Of a stretch of 9,973 nucleotides of DNA, positions 1 to 6,865 are shown in pieces. The translations under genes and the position numbers were made by a program. The notes beneath the pieces were generated by a model, which had not been told where the DNA came from, made no database searches, and saw only the letters and a program-made list of their open reading frames with translations. How positions within the stretch are numbered: position 1 is the stretch's first letter; the number at the start of each line of letters is the position of its first letter. The stretch is from Bryobacterales bacterium (GTDB taxonomy: Bacteria > Acidobacteriota > Terriglobia > Bryobacterales > Bryobacteraceae). The stretch spans positions 1-9,973 of the forward strand of contig PKZC01000395.1 of assembly GCA_003132905.1 (NCBI GenBank). Direction: 5' to 3'.

Positions 1-1059
1 GAAAAGATCGCCGTTCGGATCTCCGAGTACATTAAACCCCGCGATGGCGAATCTTAACCGGGATAGATGCCCGAGCCGCTGAGCTAAAAGGATGGGGTTC
101 ACGAGAAGCCCAGCTCCAAAAGCAACAAAAATGGCAGTGGCGATACCTCTCCTGCGTGTAACCAGCGCTTCGATGAACAGCAGGCCTACCACAGGAAGTA
201 GGAGCGGCAGGGCCTCCGAGTAAGTGATGACGATGAAGAGGACATTAATAGCGAAGAGTGCCTGGACCCGGCGCGCTAGAATTCCGTTGGTGAACGGTGC
301 CAAGCAGAGGAGGATGAACGAGCCGGCCACGGCTTGGGCCGCGAGGAAAGCCAAAACGTGATTTAGCGAGAGAATCGTGGCGAAGGCAAAACCGACGTCG
401 GCCGCAATTACCGCCACTGGCATCAGACTTCGCTCCTTGCGCACTAACTCGAGTGAGACCGCGAATGTAATGATGGCAAAGACTTTGTAGAGAGCAGACA
501 GCACCTCGACCAATAAAACCGGAGCTTTGCCCGTAAGGACTGAGAGAGAGGCCAGGAACAGCTCCGCGCCGTACCGCAAGCTTGCATTCTGTTCGAAGAA
601 CGGCATGTAGTTCGGGTCATGGAGAAGGCCAAGGAACCCGTGCGCGAAGAGCGAATAGTTGACAAGTTCACCGTTCCACCAATCGATGTACGCCAACGAC
701 GGCGAGCCGATCAAAATCGGTGTCGCGAGAACGACTGATGCTAGTGTCAACCCAAAAATCAGAAGCGAAGGCCTCCACGTCTCGCGAATCGTCCCGACAA
801 TTTCACTGCGGTATCGCAGAACAGCGAACAATGTCAGACAAACTCCGCCCAGAACCACCACGAACACGCGTGTGGGCTGGAGCGGGGCGGGCATTGCAAA
901 CCCAAATAACGTCAAGCAAACAAGGAAGATCGGTTGGAACGAAACAACGGAAAGCAACACACTATAGGGTGCGTAAGGCGTTCTGCGCACCAAAAGATAA
1001 GTTAGTCCGAAGGCGGCCGCAATGAATAGGAACATGAAACTGATCAGGTATAAGAACAT
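1..1059 (-). CDS. Polytopic membrane protein, possible GT-C-type glycosyltransferase, 3' end outside window
   Basis: The frame is open from an ATG at 1059 to base 1, giving 353 residues with no stop; the rest lies beyond the window. GAGG sits 5 bases before the ATG, which supports this start. The protein is strongly hydrophobic, with membrane segments near residues 3-23, 33-56, 64-82, 98-118, 183-206, 213-255, 266-300 and 305-325. A charged loop after the fourth segment (about 121-178) carries YIDWWNGELVNYS and an LRYGAEL stretch. A Y-S-E-A-L-P motif lies at 280-285. Layout and motifs match the 767-residue protein encoded at 3836-1533, so I regard the two as paralogues. A large first outside loop with acidic residues is typical of GT-C glycosyltransferases that use polyprenyl-phosphate sugars, but that role is inference. 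It could equally be an uncharacterised membrane protein of another family. Confidence 0.8.
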   Translation of the reverse strand, partial: MFLYLISFMFLFIAAAFGLTYLLVRRTPYAPYSVLLSVVSFQPIFLVCLTLFGFAMPAPLQPTRVFVVVLGGVCLTLFAVLRYRSEIVGTIRETWRPSLLIFGLTLASVVLATPILIGSPSLAYIDWWNGELVNYSLFAHGFLGLLHDPNYMPFFEQNASLRYGAELFLASLSVLTGKAPVLLVEVLSALYKVFAIITFAVSLELVRKERSLMPVAVIAADVGFAFATILSLNHVLAFLAAQAVAGSFILLCLAPFTNGILARRVQALFAINVLFIVITYSEALPLLLPVVGLLFIEALVTRRRGIATAIFVAFGAGLLVNPILLAQRLGHLSRLRFAIAGFNVLGDPNGDLF

Positions 1060-1532
1060 ATAAGCCTCAAAGTCTGCTACCTAACCACAATCACGCACAC
1101 GACGGGCGATCTGCGCTTGGCTGGCCACGGCCCAGACCGTAAGTTCGACTATCGTCAAGGACGCAAATATGCGCGGTCTGCACCTAATTAAAGAATTGCT
1201 CTTGTGAGAGTATCATGTCGAGGGGGCTCAATAGTGAGACTCAGACAAGTAAATCGCGAAAGTCGCGGGCATGCTGGGCGCACTTCAGGCGCAGGCGCTC
1301 GGTCCCCGATTGCCAAGGAGCAGCTAGAGCGAATCGGTTCACTCTAGGGCATCGAGAAAGAGATCCGAGGCCGGATCGCCGGACGAACGAGAACAGATCC
1401 GGCAAGCCAGATCGCCAACTGGGCAAGCATGACGTGTGCGAAATGGCCGTCAGTGCACATCGAATCGGCGCCGTTACTATATTAGTCTCATCTAAGCAGC
1501 CGCAGACCGCAGCGGTACTGACGGCGCAACAT
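1060..1532. other. Gene-poor gap with transposase debris
   Basis: About 470 bases separate two minus-strand membrane-protein genes. The middle holds the IS66-type remnant listed separately. Open frames on both strands here are short and lack family resemblance as whole proteins. On the minus strand a stop-free stretch from about 1209 to a TAG at 1081-1083 reads as a plausible protein tail (ending A-R-R-V-R-D-C-G) but has no ATG start and may be chance or a gene remnant. I saw no convincing promoter or terminator. Confidence 0.6.
1255..1455 (+). mobile_element. Decayed IS66-family transposase fragment
   Basis: Pieces of the IS66 transposase (TnpC) core appear in the right order on the plus strand, each in a different frame. 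CWAHFRRR lies at 1272-1295. SPIAKEQLERIGSL, a stop at 1345-1347, then GIEKEIRGR lie at 1303-1374. SPDEREQIRQARSP lies at 1376-1417. A weaker CAKWPSV at about 1435-1455 may match the later YALxRWPxL block. These resemble, from memory of the family, the segment CWAHxRRKF, then AxExLxRIGxLYxIExEIRGR, then xPExRxxxRQAR. Two frameshifts, an in-frame stop and a probable deletion before the last piece mean it cannot encode an active enzyme. Neither terminal inverted repeats nor the partner genes tnpA and tnpB are visible nearby. Confidence 0.75.
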
Positions 1533-3836
1533 TCAGCGGGGGGGTACTTCGCACGCCTGGCTTTCTAGACTCAGCTTGTCGACGCGGAGCAATAGCGGGC
1601 GTGGATCTGCTGCCAAGTGCCGGGTTGCCGGTTCCTTGACGGCCAACGGCAATTCGTTGAACCCGGCCCGAACACGCACGGGCAAGTGAAACTGACCTTC
1701 GTGCGACAGAACGTTATCGGATTCCGAGTTGGATACTCCCCCGACAACTATAGTCCGGTAAGGCAAGGTCGACGAGGGTCCGAAAATAGCACTTCCGCTA
1801 AGCTGCGCACAGCCGTTTGCGGATGACATCACGGTAAGTATTGTCGGCCTGTTTCCCATCCAAAAGAACATCTGCCCGTCCGCGGTCTTCTCCAAACCAT
1901 TCGGATTGTTCACAGAGACCACTGTTGCGCCGGCTGAATTCGCCCGAATCAATGCGAGTTCAGGCGTCCTGGCAATGATACCGGTAGCGGCACTGGGAGC
2001 TGTTGAACCCGATACATTCTCCGCAATGATGTACTGCGGCAATTGAGTTCGTTCCTGCGGTTTAGAGTGCAATTGAATTACATCGAGGTCAGCTCCAATG
2101 TTGATGAACTTCACCTGCCCGCCCAAAGCGAAGTCAAGATACTCGGAGACCCACTCATTCGACACGTCAGACCACACTGTGATTCCTTGCTGCCCAGCCA
2201 GGGCTTTCTGAATCTCGCCGAGGTCCCAGTTGTGTCTGCGGTATTCACCGTGATGCACGATGTAGTGAGGGTAATCGTGCGTCCAAACCGCCAACGCAGG
2301 ACGAGCGATTCCCAATACAGCTTGCGAGATTAGGAATATTAGCGCGCAAGCTCCTGCGATCTCTCGCCACGTCCGGGGCCAAAACCGTTCGGGGGCCTTC
2401 GATCCCGCGAGACAGTAGCTCGCCAAAGTCAATGTAAAGAAGGCGTAGCCAAACGACAAGCCTTTGCCAGCGGCCCACAACTGGCCGCGCGCCGCCAAAT
2501 AGCCGAACTCTATTATTGCCGCGAGCGATGTGCACGCGGCGAGGCAAAGAGCTGGCCGATCATTTCGCAGTCCGTCTATCAATGCGAGAAGCAGGAGGAT
2601 CGTCAACGCAAAACCCAAAACCGTGACTGCGGCCGAACTTAACATCGTGGCGATTGTGCCGCTGGATTCCAAGGGTCCGAAGCCCCAAAACCCGGCCAGG
2701 GGATTTGAATACAGCCAGGGATAGTAGGCCAAGTGCCAGTTGTTCTTTCCGGACGAGGCATAGGATAGCTGTGACGCGCCGAAACGAAGCAGGACAGTCC
2801 GCATCGGCAAGCTACCGATAAGGATCACGAATCCCGCTAATACGTACTTTCGGATGGCCGGGAACGCTAGATCGAGGGACCGAAGCCGCAGCGCGAAAAA
2901 AATCAGGAGAGCCAGCGCCAGCAGCGGTAGAATTTCAGGGTACAGAAACTCTAGCGACACCACCGTGAGACCGGCGGCAGCGTAGACGGTCCAGGATGCC
3001 GGGCCTGTTAGCCGATCCTCAATACATCCGAACAATATCATCAAAAACAACAATAGGGGAATACTATTCAGTTGCGACTGAGCCCGCGTGTCCAAGATTA
3101 CCTGCGCCCAAAAACCGACACAAATGACTGCCGCCGTTAGCGCCGCATAGCGCGGCCGCAATCCGATGCCGCATGCGTAAAGAAAGGCTGGCCCATACGC
3201 GAGCAGAAAGCAAAGTAATGAAAAGCAGTACTCAAAAATATACGGGGGGACTTGAGCGACCCGAGACGAAAAGGCGAGCATCATGAAAGTGCTCCAGCGG
3301 GTGTCCAACAGCCCGCCTGCTCGCGCGTAAGAATCATCGCGATTCACTAGGGTCTGGGGATCGACCTGTTTAGCCCAGGAACGCGGCTCTCTATCGAGAT
3401 AATCGGCGGTGGCTACATAGTTAAACGCATCCGACCCGTTACCGCGCAAAACCGAATACTGCAGGCCACCCAACAGCTGCGGAGCGACAATTAACACCAA
3501 TGTGAAGACAAAACCCGCGGCGCCCCAGATGGCGCTCCGTCGTTCTTCCGGAGTGGAGGGAGGTTCCTCTGCCCGACGCGATAACGACAATAGTGTCAGC
3601 AGTAAGCTGAGGGTAGTCCCCACGACGAGCAAAGGAATGGTCCAACGAGCCACCGTAATGTCCAAAAGCGTCAGGTAGGTGCCGAAGACGGTGATAAGGA
3701 CGAAACCGGCCACCGGAGCTATGGCAATTGCGAATCCCAGACGATGCCTGGCCGAGCCTAGATAGAGTGAAGGGCCAAAGCCAACAAGGGAGAGTGCAAG
3801 CAGTGCCCACAGAAGACCGAGGAAGAGGTTGGCCAC
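1533..3836 (-). CDS. Polytopic membrane protein with C-terminal extracytoplasmic domain, candidate GT-C-type glycosyltransferase
   Basis: 767 residues from a GTG start; no good ribosome site precedes it, but the first membrane helix begins at once and no better start is evident. Roughly 13 membrane segments fill residues 3-512 (about 3-25, 34-56, 65-85, 103-125, 201-222, 228-247, 257-274, 283-315, 330-350, 393-420, 429-448, 462-478, 492-512). The loop after the fourth carries GNGSDAFNY (132-140), a place where GT-C enzymes keep catalytic acidic residues. YPEILP at 299-304 matches YSEALP in the paralogue downstream. Residues 515-767 look soluble; about 660-740 is rich in beta-strand pattern and resembles a small carbohydrate-binding-like sandwich. 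It follows the transaldolase gene after 80 bases and could be in the same transcript. Transfer of a lipid-linked sugar is inference; YfhO-like or unclassified membrane proteins remain alternatives. Confidence 0.85.
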   Translation of the reverse strand: MANLFLGLLWALLALSLVGFGPSLYLGSARHRLGFAIAIAPVAGFVLITVFGTYLTLLDITVARWTIPLLVVGTTLSLLLTLLSLSRRAEEPPSTPEERRSAIWGAAGFVFTLVLIVAPQLLGGLQYSVLRGNGSDAFNYVATADYLDREPRSWAKQVDPQTLVNRDDSYARAGGLLDTRWSTFMMLAFSSRVAQVPPYIFEYCFSLLCFLLAYGPAFLYACGIGLRPRYAALTAAVICVGFWAQVILDTRAQSQLNSIPLLLFLMILFGCIEDRLTGPASWTVYAAAGLTVVSLEFLYPEILPLLALALLIFFALRLRSLDLAFPAIRKYVLAGFVILIGSLPMRTVLLRFGASQLSYASSGKNNWHLAYYPWLYSNPLAGFWGFGPLESSGTIATMLSSAAVTVLGFALTILLLLALIDGLRNDRPALCLAACTSLAAIIEFGYLAARGQLWAAGKGLSFGYAFFTLTLASYCLAGSKAPERFWPRTWREIAGACALIFLISQAVLGIARPALAVWTHDYPHYIVHHGEYRRHNWDLGEIQKALAGQQGITVWSDVSNEWVSEYLDFALGGQVKFINIGADLDVIQLHSKPQERTQLPQYIIAENVSGSTAPSAATGIIARTPELALIRANSAGATVVSVNNPNGLEKTADGQMFFWMGNRPTILTVMSSANGCAQLSGSAIFGPSSTLPYRTIVVGGVSNSESDNVLSHEGQFHLPVRVRAGFNELPLAVKEPATRHLAADPRPLLLRVDKLSLESQACEVPPR

Positions 3837-3916
3837 GTTAAACCAGTAAACGGATTTCTCCGCCGCGAATCCGCACGCGAGGACTCAGCGGGTAAGGCGC
3901 CCGCGTGCTCGGCAGA

Positions 3917-4636
3917 TCAAAGTGAGAATTGAGCTGCTGCAGCATCCTCGTAAAACATCCGAACGGTCTCCACCGAATACGCATGCAGGTCTTTGCCAAT
4001 TAAGGAAAGTTTGTTGAGGATATCGTTGGTGGCGGTGATGATGTGACAACCTATCGCATCGGCTTGAAACACATTCAGTAACTCGCGGGGACTGGCCCAA
4101 ATCAATTCCAGCCCGGCATGTGGACGAAGCAATTCTACAGCGGAAGCCATCAGCGGGACTGGGTCCCGGCCGGTGTCGGCGACGCGACCGGCGAAGACGG
4201 AAACATAAGCAGGCGCACCGCCGGCGAGCGCGTAAGAAACGTCACGTACCTGTTCTAGCGCCAACAGGGCAGTAATATTCAGCTTCACACCCGAGTGAGA
4301 GAGTTGCCGAATCAGATCGAGCGATGGCTCGCCTCTGGTATTAGTCACTGGTATCTTGACGTAGACATTCTCACCCCAACGGGCGATCTTGTGCGCTTGC
4401 CGCGCCATTTCCGGGAACTCATCGGCAAAGACTTCGAACGAAATCGGCCGGTCTTGGATCACCGAGAGGATGTCTCGTGCGAAAGCTTCGTAATCCGTTA
4501 ATCCCGCTTTCCGCATGAGCGTGGGGTTCGTCGTAAATCCTTGGATTTGGGGATTGGCGTAGTGTTGCAACATTGCGCATTTGTCGGCGCCATCGGCAAA
4601 CAGCTTCACTTTTAATGCCCTGAGTGACGTCGTCAT
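3917..4636 (-). CDS. Transaldolase, short (FSA/TalC-like) class
   Basis: 239 residues, close to the short transaldolase and fructose-6-phosphate aldolase class rather than the 315-residue TalB class. These TIM-barrel enzymes use a Schiff-base lysine; transaldolase moves a three-carbon unit between sugar phosphates. Family landmarks are in order: D15 in KLFADGAD as the candidate acidic catalyst, GFTTNPTLMRKAG (33-45), K94 in YVKIPVT as the Schiff-base lysine, KLNITALLALEQ for the next strands, and SVFAGRVADTGRDP near the phosphate site. The ATG overlaps the phosphatase stop as ATGA, and GGAG lies 9 bases upstream, so translation is probably coupled. Transaldolase can make sedoheptulose 7-phosphate, the substrate of phosphoheptose isomerase, which fits the neighbours. 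Its exact substrate is inferred. Confidence 0.9.
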   Translation of the reverse strand: MTTSLRALKVKLFADGADKCAMLQHYANPQIQGFTTNPTLMRKAGLTDYEAFARDILSVIQDRPISFEVFADEFPEMARQAHKIARWGENVYVKIPVTNTRGEPSLDLIRQLSHSGVKLNITALLALEQVRDVSYALAGGAPAYVSVFAGRVADTGRDPVPLMASAVELLRPHAGLELIWASPRELLNVFQADAIGCHIITATNDILNKLSLIGKDLHAYSVETVRMFYEDAAAAQFSL

Positions 4637-5202
4637 GCAGCACTCTCCCGCTGATTCTGACTGGAGATCCAGTCGGTGGCTTCACGCAACGAGGTCACCC
4701 GTATGGATGGCCCTAGGCGCGGATTCTGCTCCGAATAACCGTAGTCGATTAATACGGTCTTGCATCCAGCGCGCTCCCCAGCCTCAATATCGCGCCAGCG
4801 GTCGCCGATCAAGTAGCTGGCCGTTAGGTCGATACCATGCTTTTCGGCGGCGCGAAAAATAAGCCCTGGTTCGGGTTTGCGGCAGTCGCACTGATCACCA
4901 TCCGTGTGATAGCACACAAAGATGTCATCGACCGGTACAACCGCTTTGAGGCGATCATGGATGGCTTCCACTACTTCCCGCTTCTGCGTGCCCCTGGCGA
5001 CATCGGGTTGATTGGTCACCACCAGGAGCAGGAAACCCAACGCCTTCAGCTCACCTAAAGCCGTCGTATCGGGCATAATTTCGAGCTCGGAAGGCGAGGC
5101 CGGCGGAAAAGGCTTGCCGTCCCGAACCAGCGCACGATTGAGGACGCCGTCGCGATCCAGGAACACAGCACGCTGCTGGCTGCTCATCGAAGCCCTTCCC
5201 AT
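4633..5202 (-). CDS. gmhB: GmhB-like HAD phosphatase (D,D-heptose 1,7-bisphosphate 7-phosphatase type)
   Basis: 189 residues of the HAD superfamily. Motif I is FLDRDGVLN with D16 and D18, motif II is VTNQP (62-66), motif III is CRKPEPGL with K109, and motif IV is GDRWRDIEAG with D134 and D138. The zinc-binding group C-x-H-x5-C-x-C (C97, H99, C105, C107) is the mark of the GmhB and HisB-N group, with a shorter loop than in E. coli GmhB. Family members remove the 7-phosphate from heptose 1,7-bisphosphate in the cytoplasm. Two starts are possible: ATG at 5202 with GGAG 5 bases upstream, overlapping the isomerase gene by 19 bases, or ATG at 5187 (residue 6) with GAAGGG 5 bases upstream, forming a neat ATGA overlap. 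I keep the longer form. The sugar specificity rests on the neighbouring genes. Confidence 0.88.
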   Translation of the reverse strand: MGRASMSSQQRAVFLDRDGVLNRALVRDGKPFPPASPSELEIMPDTTALGELKALGFLLLVVTNQPDVARGTQKREVVEAIHDRLKAVVPVDDIFVCYHTDGDQCDCRKPEPGLIFRAAEKHGIDLTASYLIGDRWRDIEAGERAGCKTVLIDYGYSEQNPRLGPSIRVTSLREATDWISSQNQRESAA

Positions 5203-5780
5203 TTCGTCTCCGCGACTTTTAAGCTTGGGTGCGAGACCAGCAGGTGCCAGATGATCGCTTGAAAAGACTCCGTATGCGGAGTGACGTGCGCTTGACTGAC
5301 AGTTGGGACGATCACGCAGCCATCGGCCACACGCGCGGTGTGCCCCCCGTCTCTACCCACAATTCCGATGATGGCGGAGCCCACCGATCTGGCATAGTCC
5401 AGCGCAGCCACCAGGTTCGGACTCACCTGCGCCTCAACGCTCCCGCCGCCAACCGATAACACCATAACCAGATCCCGAGAATGCAACCTGCTCCCACGGA
5501 GCCACGATTCGAACACGCTGGCCCAACCTTCGTCGTTCGTGCGCGCGGTAAGCTCCGATACGTTGTCGGTAGGCGCGTAGGCTTCGATCCCGGCGATTTT
5601 GCGGAAATCGTTAACGGCATGCGACGCATTCGCGGCGCTCCCACCCACTCCCAGAATGAACAGCCTCCCTCCCCCGGTTCGCGTCTTCACGAGGAGGCTA
5701 ACAACTTTCTCGATCGCCGCTTGGTCTAGCAAATCGATGATGCTCGAAGTCTCAGCCAAGTACTGCTGGATGAAACTCAT
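5184..5780 (-). CDS. gmhA: GmhA-like SIS-domain phosphosugar isomerase
   Basis: 198 residues, the usual length of phosphoheptose isomerase, which converts sedoheptulose 7-phosphate to D-glycero-D-manno-heptose 7-phosphate. The SIS fold is clear: LGVGGSAANASHAVNDF (43-59) for the phosphate loop, ARTNDEGW (79-86), LSVGGGS (108-114), and HTESFQAIIWHLL (169-181) carrying H179. By eye against remembered E. coli GmhA, His180 and Asn93-Asp94 are kept, but Glu65 becomes D58, Gln172 becomes E171, and the STSGNS loop becomes SVGGGS. It is therefore a divergent branch. The start lies 3 bases after the nucleotidyltransferase stop with GGAG 8 bases upstream. Gene order supports a heptose role, though another ketose phosphate is possible. 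Confidence 0.87.
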   Translation of the reverse strand: MSFIQQYLAETSSIIDLLDQAAIEKVVSLLVKTRTGGGRLFILGVGGSAANASHAVNDFRKIAGIEAYAPTDNVSELTARTNDEGWASVFESWLRGSRLHSRDLVMVLSVGGGSVEAQVSPNLVAALDYARSVGSAIIGIVGRDGGHTARVADGCVIVPTVSQAHVTPHTESFQAIIWHLLVSHPSLKVAETKWEGLR

Positions 5781-5783
5781 CCC

Positions 5784-6494
5784 TTAGGCTCCCAAGCCGA
5801 TTCGTCCAGCCAGATAATCCGACAATTCTCGCAGTCCCGCCGTCGATCCAATCTCGTAGAATCGCTCCTTGATCTCAAAGCCCGCCAGCGTCCCATTTGC
5901 GAGCAAGTCCTGAAAAAGGTCCGCCAAATCGTAGGGTTGGTTGTCAGCGATTCCAGCAAAGGCCGAGTCGCGAAATACACCCAATCCATAATCAATGTAT
6001 TCCATCCAGCTCGTTGGGTTCTTTTTATCATAAGCCCAAATTCGTCCGCCAGAATAATCCACGTTGCTGGAGTCCCATTGTCCCACGTTGTGGAAGACGG
6101 TCATCAGTGCTTCCCGTCCGCTGTTTTGGAAGGCGGATTGTACCGCCCGATAGTCGCACGGAAGGTAACTATCGCCATACAGAACGAAAAATTCGGGACC
6201 CAATCGGGGCAGCGCCTGCTTGATAGCCCCAGCAGTTCCCCGTAGGGTCGGGCCATCGAATGAGAACTCGACAGTTAGACCAAAGTGTGAACCATCGCCC
6301 ACAAATTTCTGAATTTGCTCTCCCAGGAATCCGGCGCACAGGATCACGCGTTCGATTCCGCTAGCCGCCAGGAGGCGTAATTGGTGAGAGATGAACGGCT
6401 CTCCCTGGATAGGTAACAACGCCTTTGGGACTTTCTCGGTGAGGGGAAACAACCTCGTCGCGAGTCCGCCGGCAAGAATTGCAACAGGCAGCAT
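5784..6494 (-). CDS. Sugar-1-phosphate nucleotidyltransferase, HddC-like
   Basis: 236 residues, one Rossmann-like NTP-transferase domain that joins a sugar 1-phosphate to a nucleotide. The signature LAGGLATRLFPLTEKVPKALLP spans residues 7-28, with G9-G10 and R14 for the triphosphate and K24 of the P-K-A motif. GTAGA at 86-90 and YGDSYL with D108, the usual metal-binding Asp, follow. It leads the isomerase and phosphatase genes, the same set as HddC in D-glycero-D-manno-heptose pathways, where the product is GDP-heptose. Nucleotide choice (GDP, ADP or other) cannot be read from sequence. The domain motif begins 5 residues after the ATG at 6494, so this start is sound although no clear ribosome site precedes it. 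The frame stays open about 56 codons further upstream but offers no ATG, GTG or TTG. Confidence 0.88.
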   Translation of the reverse strand: MLPVAILAGGLATRLFPLTEKVPKALLPIQGEPFISHQLRLLAASGIERVILCAGFLGEQIQKFVGDGSHFGLTVEFSFDGPTLRGTAGAIKQALPRLGPEFFVLYGDSYLPCDYRAVQSAFQNSGREALMTVFHNVGQWDSSNVDYSGGRIWAYDKKNPTSWMEYIDYGLGVFRDSAFAGIADNQPYDLADLFQDLLANGTLAGFEIKERFYEIGSTAGLRELSDYLAGRIGLGA

Positions 6495-6865
6495 ATCGTG
6501 ACTTAAGCTCTGTCCGGCGCGGAGCCAAATGAGCGAATCCGGAAGGTCTGCAATCCAGCTTCGGAAATAGCGCGGGCGGTGAAGAACCTTGCTCCGGAAC
6601 GATCGGCGCGACGCTGCGAACGAGGAACGATATGCATCGAACTTTTTTATGATACAACGCCCGTGTTACCTGTTGGCGTCATCGAGAGGTTCCATCATTC
6701 CTATTTCATGAAGCATGTTCGGCCACCTTCTGCCGGGGCCACGGCGCTGGTTGTGGTGAAGGACAACATATGCCGGTCCAAAAAACGCCCTATGATAATA
6801 TGTTGCATTCCCCAGAATGCGCTATCGTCTTGCTCATTGATGTTGGATCGAAGGAGGCCTTTTCG
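6495..6865. other. Divergent intergenic region, probable promoters for both operons
   Basis: About 370 bases lie between two gene runs that are transcribed away from each other. Plus and minus frames of 60-100 codons exist but resemble no family. The right part (about 6630-6850) is more AT-rich than the genes and includes T-rich and TATGAT-like stretches at 6643-6653 and 6791-6799. Neither has a convincing -35 partner at normal spacing, so I name no specific promoter. No riboswitch or operator was recognised. Confidence 0.5.
6851..6857 (+). promoter_or_regulatory. Strong Shine-Dalgarno AAGGAGG deciding a TTG start
   Basis: AAGGAGG is fully complementary to the usual 16S rRNA tail and lies 8 bases before TTG at 6866. 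It marks that codon as the likely start of the methyltransferase instead of the ATG at 6770, which has the weaker AAGGA 6 bases upstream. Confidence 0.6.

Noticed and set aside
1538..1544. Run of seven G near the 3' end of the 767-residue gene, considered as a slippage or phase-variation site
   Set aside because: Slippage would only alter the last few residues and extend into the transposase debris; no sign of a functional alternative product.
1215..1568. 117-codon open frame on the plus strand
   Set aside because: Only CWAHFRRR in it has family likeness; the rest of the IS66 match moves to other frames, so it is a pseudogene piece, not a gene.
3851..3873. Inverted repeat CGGATT/AATCCG between the transaldolase and membrane-protein genes
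   Set aside because: The stem is only 6 pairs with an 11-base loop and no T tract, so it does not support a terminator.
6495..6662. Stop-free extension of the nucleotidyltransferase frame upstream of its ATG
   Set aside because: It contains no ATG, GTG or TTG and the catalytic domain begins right after the ATG at 6494, so it is probably chance or old debris.
6791..6799. TATGATAAT resembling a -10 promoter box
   Set aside because: No acceptable -35 hexamer lies 16-18 bases upstream, so it is not reported as a promoter.
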